A stretch of DNA of 64,000 bases, from positions 806,001 through 870,000 of the forward strand of contig JAZGUH010000087.1 in NCBI GenBank assembly GCA_037893225.1, given 5' to 3'. Under the pieces are notes generated by a model. It was not told where the DNA came from, searched no databases, and saw only the letters and a list, made by a program, of their open reading frames with translations. Both the position numbers and the translations under genes were made by a program. This document shows, piece by piece, positions 37,612-49,668 of the stretch. How positions within the stretch are numbered: the first letter of the stretch is position 1; each line of letters begins with the position of its first letter. The stretch comes from Hippasteria phrygiana (lineage: Eukaryota; Echinodermata; Asteroidea; Valvatida; Goniasteridae).

Positions 37612-40162
37612 TTGTGGAGAAAATTCAAACCTCGCAATGTTAATTTTCTTTCCGGCCAACATCTGTGTACATATTACCGTCTATTTATTGCTCCATGCAT
37701 GTCAAATTCCCTGGGGTATGGACTTGCTTTATTCATTCATAATTGCATGAAATATCAACCAAATGCAGTATTTTTGACATGTATGGATAGCTTAGATCTG
37801 GCGCTACATGTTGCAATCATCGGCGGCTTCCTAGAGTTAAAACTTGTGGAGAAAATTCAAACCTCGCAATGTTTATTTTCTTTCCGGCCAACATCTGTGT
37901 ACATGTTACCGTCTATTTATTGCTCCATGCCTGTCAAATTCCCTGGGGTATGGACTTGCTTTACTCATTCATAATTGCATGAAATATCAACCAAATTCAG
38001 TAATTTTGACATGTATGGATAGCTTAGATCTGGCGCTACATGTTGCAATTATCGGCGGCTTCTTAGAGTTAACACTTGTGGAGAAAATTCAAACCTCGCA
38101 ATGTTTATTTTCTTTCCGGCCAACATCTGTGTACATGTTACCGTCTATTTATTGCTCCATGCCTGTCAAATTCCCTGGGGTATGGACTTGCTTTACTCAT
38201 TCATAATTGCATGAAATATCAACCAAATGCAGTAATTTTGACATGTATGTATAGCTTAGATCTGGCGCTACATGTTGCAATCATTGGCGGCTTCCCAGAG
38301 TTAAAACTTGTGGAGAAAATTCAAACCTCGCAATGTTTATTTTCTTTCCGGCCAACATCTGTGTACATGTTACCGTCTATTTATTGCTCCATGCATGTCA
38401 AATTCCCTGGGGTATGGACTTGCTTTACTCATTCATAATTGCATGAAATATCAACCAAATTCAGTAATTTTGACATGTATGGATAGCTTAGATCTGGCGC
38501 TACATGTTGCAATTATCGGCGGCTTCTTAGAGTTAAAACTTGTGGAGAAAATTCAAACCTCGCAATGTTTATTTTCTTTCCGGCCAACATCTGTGTGCAT
38601 ATTACCTTCTATTTATTGCTCCATGCCTGTCAAATTCCCCAGGGTATGACTTGCTTTACTCATTCATAATTGCATGAAATATCAACCAAATTCAGTAATT
38701 TTGACATGTATGGATAGCTTAGATCTGGCGCTACATGTTGCAATCATCGGCGGCTTCCCAGAGTTAAAACTTGTGGAGAAAATTCAAACCTCGCAATGTT
38801 AATTTTCTTTCCGGCTAACATCTGTGTACATATTACCGTCTATTTATTGCTCCATGCATGTCAAATTCCCTGGGGTATGGACTTGCTTTATTCATTCATA
38901 ATTGCATGAAATATCTACCAAATGCAGTAATTTTGACATGTATGGATAGCTTAGATCTGGCGCTACATGTTGCAATCATCGGCGGCTTCCTAGAGTTAAA
39001 ACTTGTGGAGAAAATTCAAACCTCGCAATGTTTATTTTCTTTCCGGCCAACATCTGTGTACATGTTACCGTCTATTTATTGCTCCATGCCTGTCAAATTC
39101 CCTGGGGTATGGACTTGCTTTACTCATTCATAATTGCATGAAATATCAACCAAATTCAGTAATTTTGACATGTATGGCTAGCTTAGATCTGGCGCTACAT
39201 GTTGCAATTATCGGCGGCTTCTTAGAGTTAACACTTGTGGAGAAAATTCAAACCTCGCAATGTTTATTTTCTTTCCGGCCAACATCTGTGTACATGTTAC
39301 CGTCTATTTATTGCTCCATGCCTGTCAAATTCCCTGGGGTATGGACTTGCTTTACTCATTGATAATTGCATGAAATATCAACCAAATGCAGTAATTTTGA
39401 CATGTATGTATAGCTTAGATCTGGCGCTACATGTTGCAATCATCGGCGGCTTCCCAGAGTTAAAACTTGTGGAGAAAATTCAAACCTCGCAATGTTTATT
39501 TTCTTTCCGGCCAACATCTGTGTGCATATTACCGTCTATTTATTGCTCCATGCATGTCAAATTCCCTGGGGTATGGACTTGCTTTACTCATTCATAATTG
39601 CATGAAATATCAACCAAATTCAGTAATTTTGACATGTATGGATAGCTTAGATCTGGCGCTACATGTTGCAATTATCGGCGGCTTCTTAGAGTTAACACTT
39701 GTGGAGAAAATTCAAACCTCGCAATGTTTATTTTCTTTCCGGCCAACATCTGTGTACATGTTACCGTCTATTTATTGCTCCATGCCTGTCAAATTCCCTG
39801 GGGTATGGACTTGCTTTACTCATTCATAATTGCATGAAATATCAACCAAATGCAGTAATTTTGACATGTATGTATAGCTTAGATCTGGCGCTACATGTTG
39901 CAATCATCGGCGGCTTCCCAGAGTTAAAACTTGTGGAGAAAATTCAAACCTCGCAATGTTTATTTTCTTTCCGGCCAACATCTGTGTACATGTTACCGTC
40001 TATTTATTGCTCCATGCCTGTCAAATTCCCTGGGGTATGGACTTGCTTTACTCATTCATAATTGCATGAAATATCAACCAAATGCAGTAATTTTGACATG
40101 TATGTATAGCTTAGATCTGGCGCTACATGTTGCAATCATCGGCGGCTTCCCAGAGTTAAAAC
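37149..40162 (+). repeat. 3,014-bp tandem duplication, copy 1
   Basis: Thirteen monomers, R 37149 to Q 39931, repeated at 40163-43176. Markers at the exact offset: 38285/41299 (C210T), 38816/41830, 39361/42375. Edges are uncertain by about one monomer because neighbouring Q and R copies are uninformative. Confidence 0.82.
37612..38770 (+). repeat. HOR 5-mer, 1,159 bp
   Basis: N 37612, Pd 37844, Q 38076 (C210T at 38285), R 38308, S 38540. Confidence 0.9.
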
Positions 40163-40625
40163 TTGTGGAGAAAATTCAAACCTCGCAATGTTTATTTTCT
40201 TTCCGGCCAACATCTGTGTACATGTTACCGTCTATTTATTGCTCCATGCATGTCAAATTCCCTGGGGTATGGACTTGCTTTACTCATTCATAATTGCATG
40301 AAATATCAACCAAATTCAGTAATTTTGACATGTATGGATAGCTTAGATCTGGCGCTACATGTTGCAATTATCGGCGGCTTCTTAGAGTTAAAACTTGTGG
40401 AGAAAATTCAAACCTCGCAATGTTTATTTTCTTTCCGGCCAACATCTGTGTGCATATTACCTTCTATTTATTGCTCCATGCCTGTCAAATTCCCCAGGGT
40501 ATGACTTGCTTTACTCATTCATAATTGCATGAAATATCAACCAAATTCAGTAATTTTGACATGTATGGATAGCTTAGATCTGGCGCTACATGTTGCAATC
40601 ATCGGCGGCTTCCCAGAGTTAAAAC
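38771..40625 (+). repeat. HOR 8-mer, 1,855 bp
   Basis: Nc 38771 (C-to-T at 38816), P 39003, Q 39235 (C-to-G at 39361), Xb 39467, Q 39699, Q 39931, R 40163, S 40395. Both private changes recur at +3,014 bp. Confidence 0.9.
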
Positions 40626-43176
40626 TTGTGGAGAAAATTCAAACCTCGCAATGTTAATTTTCTTTCCGGCCAACATCTGTGTACATATTACCGTCTATTT
40701 ATTGCTCCATGCATGTCAAATTCCCTGGGGTATGGACTTGCTTTATTCATTCATAATTGCATGAAATATCAACCAAATGCAGTATTTTTGACATGTATGG
40801 ATAGCTTAGATCTGGCGCTACATGTTGCAATCATCGGCGGCTTCCTAGAGTTAAAACTTGTGGAGAAAATTCAAACCTCGCAATGTTTATTTTCTTTCCG
40901 GCCAACATCTGTGTACATGTTACCGTCTATTTATTGCTCCATGCCTGTCAAATTCCCTGGGGTATGGACTTGCTTTACTCATTCATAATTGCATGAAATA
41001 TCAACCAAATTCAGTAATTTTGACATGTATGGATAGCTTAGATCTGGCGCTACATGTTGCAATTATCGGCGGCTTCTTAGAGTTAACACTTGTGGAGAAA
41101 ATTCAAACCTCGCAATGTTTATTTTCTTTCCGGCCAACATCTGTGTACATGTTACCGTCTATTTATTGCTCCATGCCTGTCAAATTCCCTGGGGTATGGA
41201 CTTGCTTTACTCATTCATAATTGCATGAAATATCAACCAAATGCAGTAATTTTGACATGTATGTATAGCTTAGATCTGGCGCTACAGATTGCAATCATTG
41301 GCGGCTTCCCAGAGTTAAAACTTGTGGAGACAATTCAAACCTCGCAATGTTTATTTTCTTTCCGGCCAACATCTGTGTACATGTTACCGTCTATTTATTG
41401 CTCCATGCATGTCAAATTCCCTGGGGTATGGACTTGCTTTACTCATTCATAATTGCATGAAATATCAACCAAATTCAGTAATTTTGACATGTATGGATAG
41501 CTTAGATCTGGCGCTACATGTTGCAATTATCGGCGGCTTCTTAGAGTTAAAACTTGTGGAGAAAATTCAAACCTCGCAATGTTTATTTTCTTTCCGGCCA
41601 ACATCTGTGTGCATATTACCTTCTATTTATTGCTCCATGCCTGTCAAATTCCCCAGGGTATGACTTGCTTTACTCATTCATAATTGCATGAAATATCAAC
41701 CAAATTCAGTAATTTTGACATGTATGGATAGCTTAGATCTGGCGCTACATGTTGCAATCATCGGCGGCTTCCCAGAGTTAAAACTTGTGGAGAAAATTCA
41801 AACCTCGCAATGTTAATTTTCTTTCCGGCTAACATCTGTGTACATATTACCGTCTATTTATTGCTCCATGCATGTCAAATTCCCTGGGGTATGGACTTGC
41901 TTTATTCATTCATAATTGCATGAAATATCTACCAAATGCAGTAATTTTGACATGTATGGATAGCTTAGATCTGGCGCTACATGTTGCAATCATCGGCGGC
42001 TTCCTAGAGTTAAAACTTGTGGAGAAAATTCAAACCTCGCAATGTTTATTTTCTTTCCGGCCAACATCTGTGTACATGTTACCGTCTATTTATTGCTCCA
42101 TGCCTGTCAAATTCCCTGGGGTATGGACTTGCTTTACTCATTCATAATTGCATGAAATATCAACCAAATTCAGTAATTTTGACATGTATGGCTAGCTTAG
42201 ATCTGGCGCTACATGTTGCAATTATCGGCGGCTTCTTAGAGTTAACACTTGTGGAGAAAATTCAAACCTCGCAATGTTTATTTTCTTTCCGGCCAACATC
42301 TGTGTACATGTTACCGTCTATTTATTGCTCCATGCCTGTCAAATTCCCTGGGGTATGGACTTGCTTTACTCATTGATAATTGCATGAAATATCAACCAAA
42401 TGCAGTAATTTTGACATGTATGTATAGCTTAGATCTGGCGCTACATGTTGCAATCATCGGCGGCTTCCCAGAGTTAAAACTTGTGGAGAAAATTCAAACC
42501 TCGCAATGTTTATTTTCTTTCCGGCCAACATCTGTGTGCATATTACCGTCTATTTATTGCTCCATGCATGTCAAATTCCCTGGGGTATGGACTTGCTTTA
42601 CTCATTCATAATTGCATGAAATATCAACCAAATTCAGTAATTTTGACATGTATGGATAGCTTAGATCTGGCGCTACATGTTGCAATTATCGGCGGCTTCT
42701 TAGAGTTAACACTTGTGGAGAAAATTCAAACCTCGCAATGTTTATTTTCTTTCCGGCCAACATCTGTGTACATGTTACCGTCTATTTATTGCTCCATGCC
42801 TGTCAAATTCCCTGGGGTATGGACTTGCTTTACTCATTCATAATTGCATGAAATATCAACCAAATGCAGTAATTTTGACATGTATGTATAGCTTAGATCT
42901 GGCGCTACATGTTGCAATCATCGGCGGCTTCCCAGAGTTAAAACTTGTGGAGAAAATTCAAACCTCGCAATGTTTATTTTCTTTCCGGCCAACATCTGTG
43001 TACATGTTACCGTCTATTTATTGCTCCATGCCTGTCAAATTCCCTGGGGTATGGACTTGCTTTACTCATTCATAATTGCATGAAATATCAACCAAATGCA
43101 GTAATTTTGACATGTATGTATAGCTTAGATCTGGCGCTACATGTTGCAATCATCGGCGGCTTCCCAGAGTTAAAAC
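40163..43176 (+). repeat. 3,014-bp tandem duplication, copy 2
   Basis: Second copy. It differs by the clustered changes at 41287-41288 and 41331 in Q 41090 and the start of the next monomer. Confidence 0.82.
40626..41784 (+). repeat. HOR 5-mer, 1,159 bp
   Basis: N 40626, Pd 40858, Q 41090, R 41322, S 41554. Q 41090 has C210T (41299) plus GA for TG at 41287-41288, and A-to-C at 41331 follows in R. Confidence 0.9.
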
Positions 43177-44335
43177 TTGTGGAGAAAATTCAAACCTCGC
43201 AATGTTTATTTTCTTTCCGGCCAACATCTGTGTACATGTTACCGTCTATTTATTGCTCCATGCATGTCAAATTCCCTGGGGTATGGACTTGCTTTACTCA
43301 TTCATAATTGCATGAAATATCAACCAAATTCAGTAATTTTGACATGTATGGATAGCTTAGATCTGGCGCTACATGTTGCAATTATCGGCGGCTTCTTAGA
43401 GTTAACACTTGTGGAGAAAATTCAAACCTCGCAATGTTTATTTTCTTTCCGGCCAACATCTGTGTACATGTTACCGTCTATTTATTGCTCCATGCCTGTC
43501 AAATTCCCTGGGGTATGGACTTGCTTTACTCATTCATAATTGCATGAAATATCAACCAAATGCAGTAATTTTGACATGTATGTATAGCTTAGATCTGGCG
43601 CTACATGTTGCAATCATCGGCGGCTTCCCAGAGTTAAAACTTGTGGAGAAAATTCAAACCTCGCAATGTTTATTTTCTTTCCGGCCAACATCTGTGTACA
43701 TGTTACCGTCTATTTATTGCTCCATGCCTGTAAAATTCCCTGGGGTATGGACTTGCTTTACTCATTCATAATTGCATGAAATATCAACCAAATGCAGTAA
43801 TTTTGACATGTATGTATAGCTTAGATCTGGCGCTACATGTTGCAATCATCGGCGGCTTCCCAGAGTTAAAACTTGTGGAGAAAATTCAAACCTCGCAATG
43901 TTTATTTTCTTTCCGGCCAACATCTGTGTACATGTTACCGTCTATTTATTGCTCCATGCATGTCAAATTCCCTGGGGTATGGACTTGCTTTACTCATTCA
44001 TAATTGCATGAAATATCAACCAAATTCAGTAATTTTGACATGTATGGATAGCTTAGATCTGGCGCTACATGTTGCAATTATCGGCGGCTTCTTAGAGTTA
44101 AAACTTGTGGAGAAAATTCAAACCTCGCAATGTTTATTTTCTTTCCGGCCAACATCTGTGTGCATATTACCTTCTATTTATTGCTCCATGCCTGTCAAAT
44201 TCCCCAGGGTATGACTTGCTTTACTCATTCATAATTGCATGAAATATCAACCAAATTCAGTAATTTTGACATGTATGGATAGCTTAGATCTGGCGCTACA
44301 TGTTGCAATCATCGGCGGCTTCCCAGAGTTAAAAC
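41785..44335 (+). repeat. HOR 11-mer, 2,551 bp
   Basis: Nc 41785 (T at 41830), P 42017, Q 42249 (G at 42375), Xb 42481, Q 42713, Q 42945, Xr 43177, Q 43409, Q 43641 (C-to-A at 43732), R 43873, S 44105. It is effectively a Q-rich unit extended by a second Xr-Q-Q block. Confidence 0.9.
43177..43408 (+). repeat. Likely hybrid monomer R/Xb (type Xr)
   Basis: R-like front (A58, G62, C88A) with the Xb or P end (C230 kept). R and Xb are alike from 118 to 229, so the switch cannot be placed more closely. It sits where an R would be expected and is followed by Q, as Xb is. Confidence 0.75.
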
Positions 44336-44799
44336 TTGTGGAGAAAATTCAAACCTCGCAATGTTAATTTTCTTTCCGGCCAACATCTGTGTACATATTA
44401 CCGTCTATTTATTGCTCCATGCATGTCAAATTCCCTGGGGTATGGACTTGCTTTATTCATTCATAATTGCATGAAATATCTACCAAATGCAGTAATTTTG
44501 ACATGTATGGATAGCTTAGATCTGGCGCTACATGTTGCAATCATCGGCGGCTTCCTAGAGTTAAAACTTGTGGAGAAAATTCAAACCTCGCAATGTTTAT
44601 TTTCTTTCCGGCCAACATCTGTGTACATGTTACCGTCTATTTATTGCTCCATGCCTGTCAAATTCCCTGGGGTATGGACTTGCTTTACTCATTCATAATT
44701 GCATGAAATATCAACCAAATTCAGTAATTTTGACATGTATGGATAGCTTAGATCTGGCGCTACATGTTGCAATCATCGGCGGCTTCCCAGAGTTAAAAC
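44336..44799 (+). repeat. HOR 2-mer, 464 bp
   Basis: Nc 44336 and P/S hybrid 44568. The whole insert plus R is missing, leaving two full-length monomers. Confidence 0.9.
44568..44799 (+). repeat. Hybrid monomer P/S
   Basis: P front (CCTG at 88, CCCTGGGG) with S back (C176A, T207C, T220C, T221C), followed by Nc. Same structure as 10022 but in a different domain, so it probably arose independently. Confidence 0.85.
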
Positions 44800-46654
44800 T
44801 TGTGGAGAAAATTCAAACCTCGCAATGTTAATTTTCTTTCCGGCCAACATCTGTGTACATATTACCGTCTATTTATTGCTCCATGCATGTCAAATTCCCT
44901 GGGGTATGGACTTGCTTTATTCATTCATAATTGCATGAAATATCTACCAAATGCAGTAATTTTGACATGTATGGATAGCTTAGATCTGGCGCTACATGTT
45001 GCAATCATCGGCGGCTTCCTAGAGTTAAAACTTGTGGAGAAAATTCAAACCTCGCAATGTTTATTTTCTTTCCGGCCAACATCTGTGTACATGTTACCGT
45101 CTATTTATTGCTCCATGCCTGTCAAATTCCCTGGGGTATGGACTTGCTTTACTCATTCATAATTGCATGAAATATCAACCAAATTCAGTAATTTTGACAT
45201 GTATGGCTAGCTTAGATCTGGCGCTACATGTTGCAATTATCGGCGGCTTCTTAGAGTTAACACTTGTGGAGAAAATTCAAACCTCGCAATGTTTATTTTC
45301 TTTCCGGCCAACATCTGTGTACATGTTACCGTCTATTTATTGCTCCATGCCTGTCAAATTCCCTGGGGTATGGACTTGCTTTACTCATTCATAATTGCAT
45401 GAAATATCAACCAAATGCAGTAATTTTGACATGTATGTATAGCTTAGATCTGGCGCTACATGTTGCAATCATCGGCGGCTTCCCAGAGTTAAAACTTGTG
45501 GAGAAAATTCAAACCTCGCAATGTTTATTTTCTTTCCGGCCAACATCTGTGTGCATATTACCGTCTATTCATTGCTCCATGCATGTCAAATTCCCTGGGG
45601 TATGGACTTGCTTTACTCATTCATAATTGCATGAAATATCAACCAAATTCAGTAATTTTGACATGTATGGATAGCTTAGATCTGGCGCTACATGTTGCAA
45701 TTATCGGCGGCTTCTTAGAGTTAACACTTGTGGAGAAAATTCAAACCTCGCAATGTTTATTTTCTTTCCGGCCAACATCTGTGTACATGTTACCGTCTAT
45801 TTATTGCTCCATGCCTGTCAAATTCCCTGGGGTATGGACTTGCTTTACTCATTCATAATTGCATGAAATATCAACCAAATGCAGTAATTTTGACATGTAT
45901 GTATAGCTTAGATCTGGCGCTACATGTTGCAATCATCGGCGGCTTCCCAGAGTTAAAACTTGTGGAGAAAATTCAAACCTCGCAATGTTTATTTTCTTTC
46001 CGGCCAACATCTGTGTACATGTTACCGTCTATTTATTGCTCCATGCCTGTAAAATTCCCTGGGGTATGGACTTGCTTTACTCATTCATAATTGCATGAAA
46101 TATCAACCAAATGCAGTAATTTTGACATGTATGTATAGCTTAGATCTGGCGCTACATGTTGCAATCATCGGCGGCTTCCCAGAGTTAAAACTTGTGGAGA
46201 AAATTCAAACCTCGCAATGTTTATTTTCTTTCCGGCCAACATCTGTGTACATGTTACCGTCTATTTATTGCTCCATGCATGTCAAATTCCCTGGGGTATG
46301 GACTTGCTTTACTCATTCATAATTGCATGAAATATCAACCAAATTCAGTAATTTTGACATGTATGGATAGCTTAGATCTGGCGCTACATGTTGCAATTAT
46401 CGGCGGCTTCTTAGAGTTAAAACTTGTGGAGAAAATTCAAACCTCGCAATGTTTATTTTCTTTCCGGCCAACATCTGTGTGCATATTACCTTCTATTTAT
46501 TGCTCCATGCCTGTCAAATTCCCCAGGGTATGACTTGCTTTACTCATTCATAATTGCATGAAATATCAACCAAATTCAGTAATTTTGACATGTATGGATA
46601 GCTTAGATCTGGCGCTACATGTTGCAATCATCGGCGGCTTCCCAGAGTTAAAAC
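44800..46654 (+). repeat. HOR 8-mer, 1,855 bp
   Basis: Nc 44800, P 45032, Q 45264, Xb 45496 (T-to-C at 45570), Q 45728, Q 45960 (C-to-A at 46051), R 46192, S 46424. The 46051 change is shared with 43732 at an offset of 2,319 bp. Confidence 0.9.
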
Positions 46655-48509
46655 TTGTGGAGAAAATTCAAACCTCGCAATGTTAATTTTCTTTCCGGCC
46701 AACATCTGTGTACATATTACCGTCTATTTATTGCTCCATGCATGTCAAATTCCCTGGGGTATGGACTTGCTTTATTCATTCATAATTGCATGAAATATCT
46801 ACCAAATGCAGTAATTTTGACATGTATGGATAGCTTAGATCTGGCGCTACATGTTGCAATCATCGGCGGCTTCCTAGAGTTAAAACTTGTGGAGAAAATT
46901 CAAACCTCGCAATGTTTATTTTCTTTCCGGCCAACATCTGTGTACATGTTACCGTCTATTTATTGCTCCATGCCTGTCAAATTCCCTGGGGTATGGACTT
47001 GCTTTACTCATTCATAATTGCATGAAATATCAACCAAATTCAGTAATTTTGACATGTATGGCTAGCTTAGATCTGGCGCTACATGTTGCAATTATCGGCG
47101 GCTTCTTAGAGTTAACACTTGTGGAGAAAATTCAAACCTCGCAATGTTTATTTTCTTTCCGGCCAACATCTGTGTACATGTTACCGTCTATTTATTGCTC
47201 CATGCCTGTCAAATTCCCTGGGGTATGGACTTGCTTTACTCATTCATAATTGCATGAAATATCAACCAAATGCAGTAATTTTGACATGTATGTATAGCTT
47301 AGATCTGGCGCTACATGTTGCAATCATCGGCGGCTTCCCAGAGTTAAAACTTGTGGAGAAAATTCAAACCTCGCAATGTTTATTTTCTTTCCGGCCAACA
47401 TCTGTGTGCATATTACCGTCTATTTATTGCTCCATGCATGTCAAATTCCCTGGGGTATGGACTTGCTTTACTCATTCATAATTGCATGAAATATCAACCA
47501 AATTCAGTAATTTTGACATGTATGGATAGCTTAGATCTGGCGCTACATGTTGCAATTATCGGCGGCTTCTTAGAGTTAACACTTGTGGAGAAAATTCAAA
47601 CCTCGCAATGTTTATTTTCTTTCCGGCCAACATCTGTGTACATGTTACCGTCTATTTATTGCTCCATGCCTGTCAAATTCCCTGGGGTATGGACTTGCTT
47701 TACTCATTCATAATTGCATGAAATATCAACCAAATGCAGTAATTTTGACATGTATGTATAGCTTAGATCTGGCGCTACATGTTGCAATCATCGGCGGCTT
47801 CCCAGAGTTAAAACTTGTGGAGAAAATTCAAACCTCGCAATGTTTATTTTCTTTCCGGCCAACATCTGTGTACATGTTACCGTCTATTTATTGCTCCATG
47901 CCTGTCAAATTCCCTGGGGTATGGACTTGCTTTACTCATTCATAATTGCATGAAATATCAACCAAATGCAGTAATTTTGACATGTATGTATAGCTTAGAT
48001 CTGGCGCTACATGTTGCAATCATCGGCGGCTTCCCAGAGTTAAAACTTGTGGAGAAAATTCAAACCTCGCAATGTTTATTTTCTTTCCGGCCAACATCTG
48101 TGTACATGTTACCGTCTATTTATTGCTCCATGCATGTCAAATTCCCTGGGGTATGGACTTGCTTTACTCATTCATAATTGCATGAAATATCAACCAAATT
48201 CAGTAATTTTGACATGTATGGATAGCTTAGATCTGGCGCTACATGTTGCAATTATCGGCGGCTTCTTAGAGTTAAAACTTGTGGAGAAAATTCAAACCTC
48301 GCAATGTTTATTTTCTTTCCGGCCAACATCTGTGTGCATATTACCTTCTATTTATTGCTCCATGCCTGTCAAATTCCCCAGGGTATGACTTGCTTTACTC
48401 ATTCATAATTGCATGAAATATCAACCAAATTCAGTAATTTTGACATGTATGGATAGCTTAGATCTGGCGCTACATGTTGCAATCATCGGCGGCTTCCCAG
48501 AGTTAAAAC
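46655..48509 (+). repeat. HOR 8-mer, 1,855 bp
   Basis: Nc 46655, P 46887, Q 47119, Xb 47351, Q 47583, Q 47815, R 48047, S 48279. Same order as the previous unit without its private changes. Confidence 0.9.
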
Positions 48510-49668
48510 TTGTGGAGAAAATTCAAACCTCGCAATGTTAATTTTCTTTCCGGCCAACATCTGTGTACATATTACCGTCTATTTATTGCTCCATGCATGT
48601 CAAATTCCCTGGGGTATGGACTTGCTTTATTCATTCATAATTGCATGAAATATCAACCAAATGCAGTATTTTTGACATGTATGGATAGCTTAGATCTGGC
48701 GCTACATGTTGCAATCATCGGCGGCTTCCTAGAGTTAAAACTTGTGGAGAAAATTCAAACCTCGCAATGTTTATTTTCTTTCCGGCCAACATCTGTGTAC
48801 ATGTTACCGTCTATTTATTGCTCCATGCCTGTCAAATTCCCTGGGGTATGGACTTGCTTTACTCATTCATAATTGCATGAAATATCAACCAAATTCAGTA
48901 ATTTTGACATGTATGGATAGCTTAGATCTGGCGCTACATGTTGCAATTATCGGCGGCTTCTTAGAGTTAACACTTGTGGAGAAAATTCAAACCTCGCAAT
49001 GTTTATTTTCTTTCCGGCCAACATCTGTGTACATGTTACCGTCTATTTATTGCTCCATGCCTGTCAAATTCCCTGGGGTATGGACTTGCTTTACTCATTC
49101 ATAATTGCATGAAATATCAACCAAATGCAGTAATTTTGACATGTATGTATAGCTTAGATCTGGCGCTACATGTTGCAATCATTGGCGGCTTCCCAGAGTT
49201 AAAACTTGTGGAGAAAATTCAAACCTCGCAATGTTTATTTTCTTTCCGGCCAACATCTGTGTACATGTTACCGTCTATTTATTGCTCCATGCATGTCAAA
49301 TTCCCTGGGGTATGGACTTGCTTTACTCATTCATAATTGCATGAAATATCAACCAAATTCAGTAATTTTGACATGTATGGATAGCTTAGATCTGGCGCTA
49401 CATGTTGCAATTATCGGCGGCTTCTTAGAGTTAAAACTTGTGGAGAAAATTCAAACCTCGCAATGTTTATTTTCTTTCCGGCCAACATCTGTGTGCATAT
49501 TACCTTCTATTTATTGCTCCATGCCTGTCAAATTCCCCAGGGTATGACTTGCTTTACTCATTCATAATTGCATGAAATATCAACCAAATTCAGTAATTTT
49601 GACATGTATGGATAGCTTAGATCTGGCGCTACATGTTGCAATCATCGGCGGCTTCCCAGAGTTAAAAC
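48510..49668 (+). repeat. HOR 5-mer, 1,159 bp
   Basis: N 48510, Pd 48742, Q 48974 (C210T at 49183), R 49206, S 49438. Confidence 0.9.

Larger units (their letters stand above)
32635..37734 (+). repeat. 5,100-bp tandem duplication, copy D
   Basis: Second copy in the same monomer order. Changes unique to it are C-to-G at 33736 (TGTTAGCG) and T-to-C at 34509. Few differences in 5 kb point to a recent event. Confidence 0.88.
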
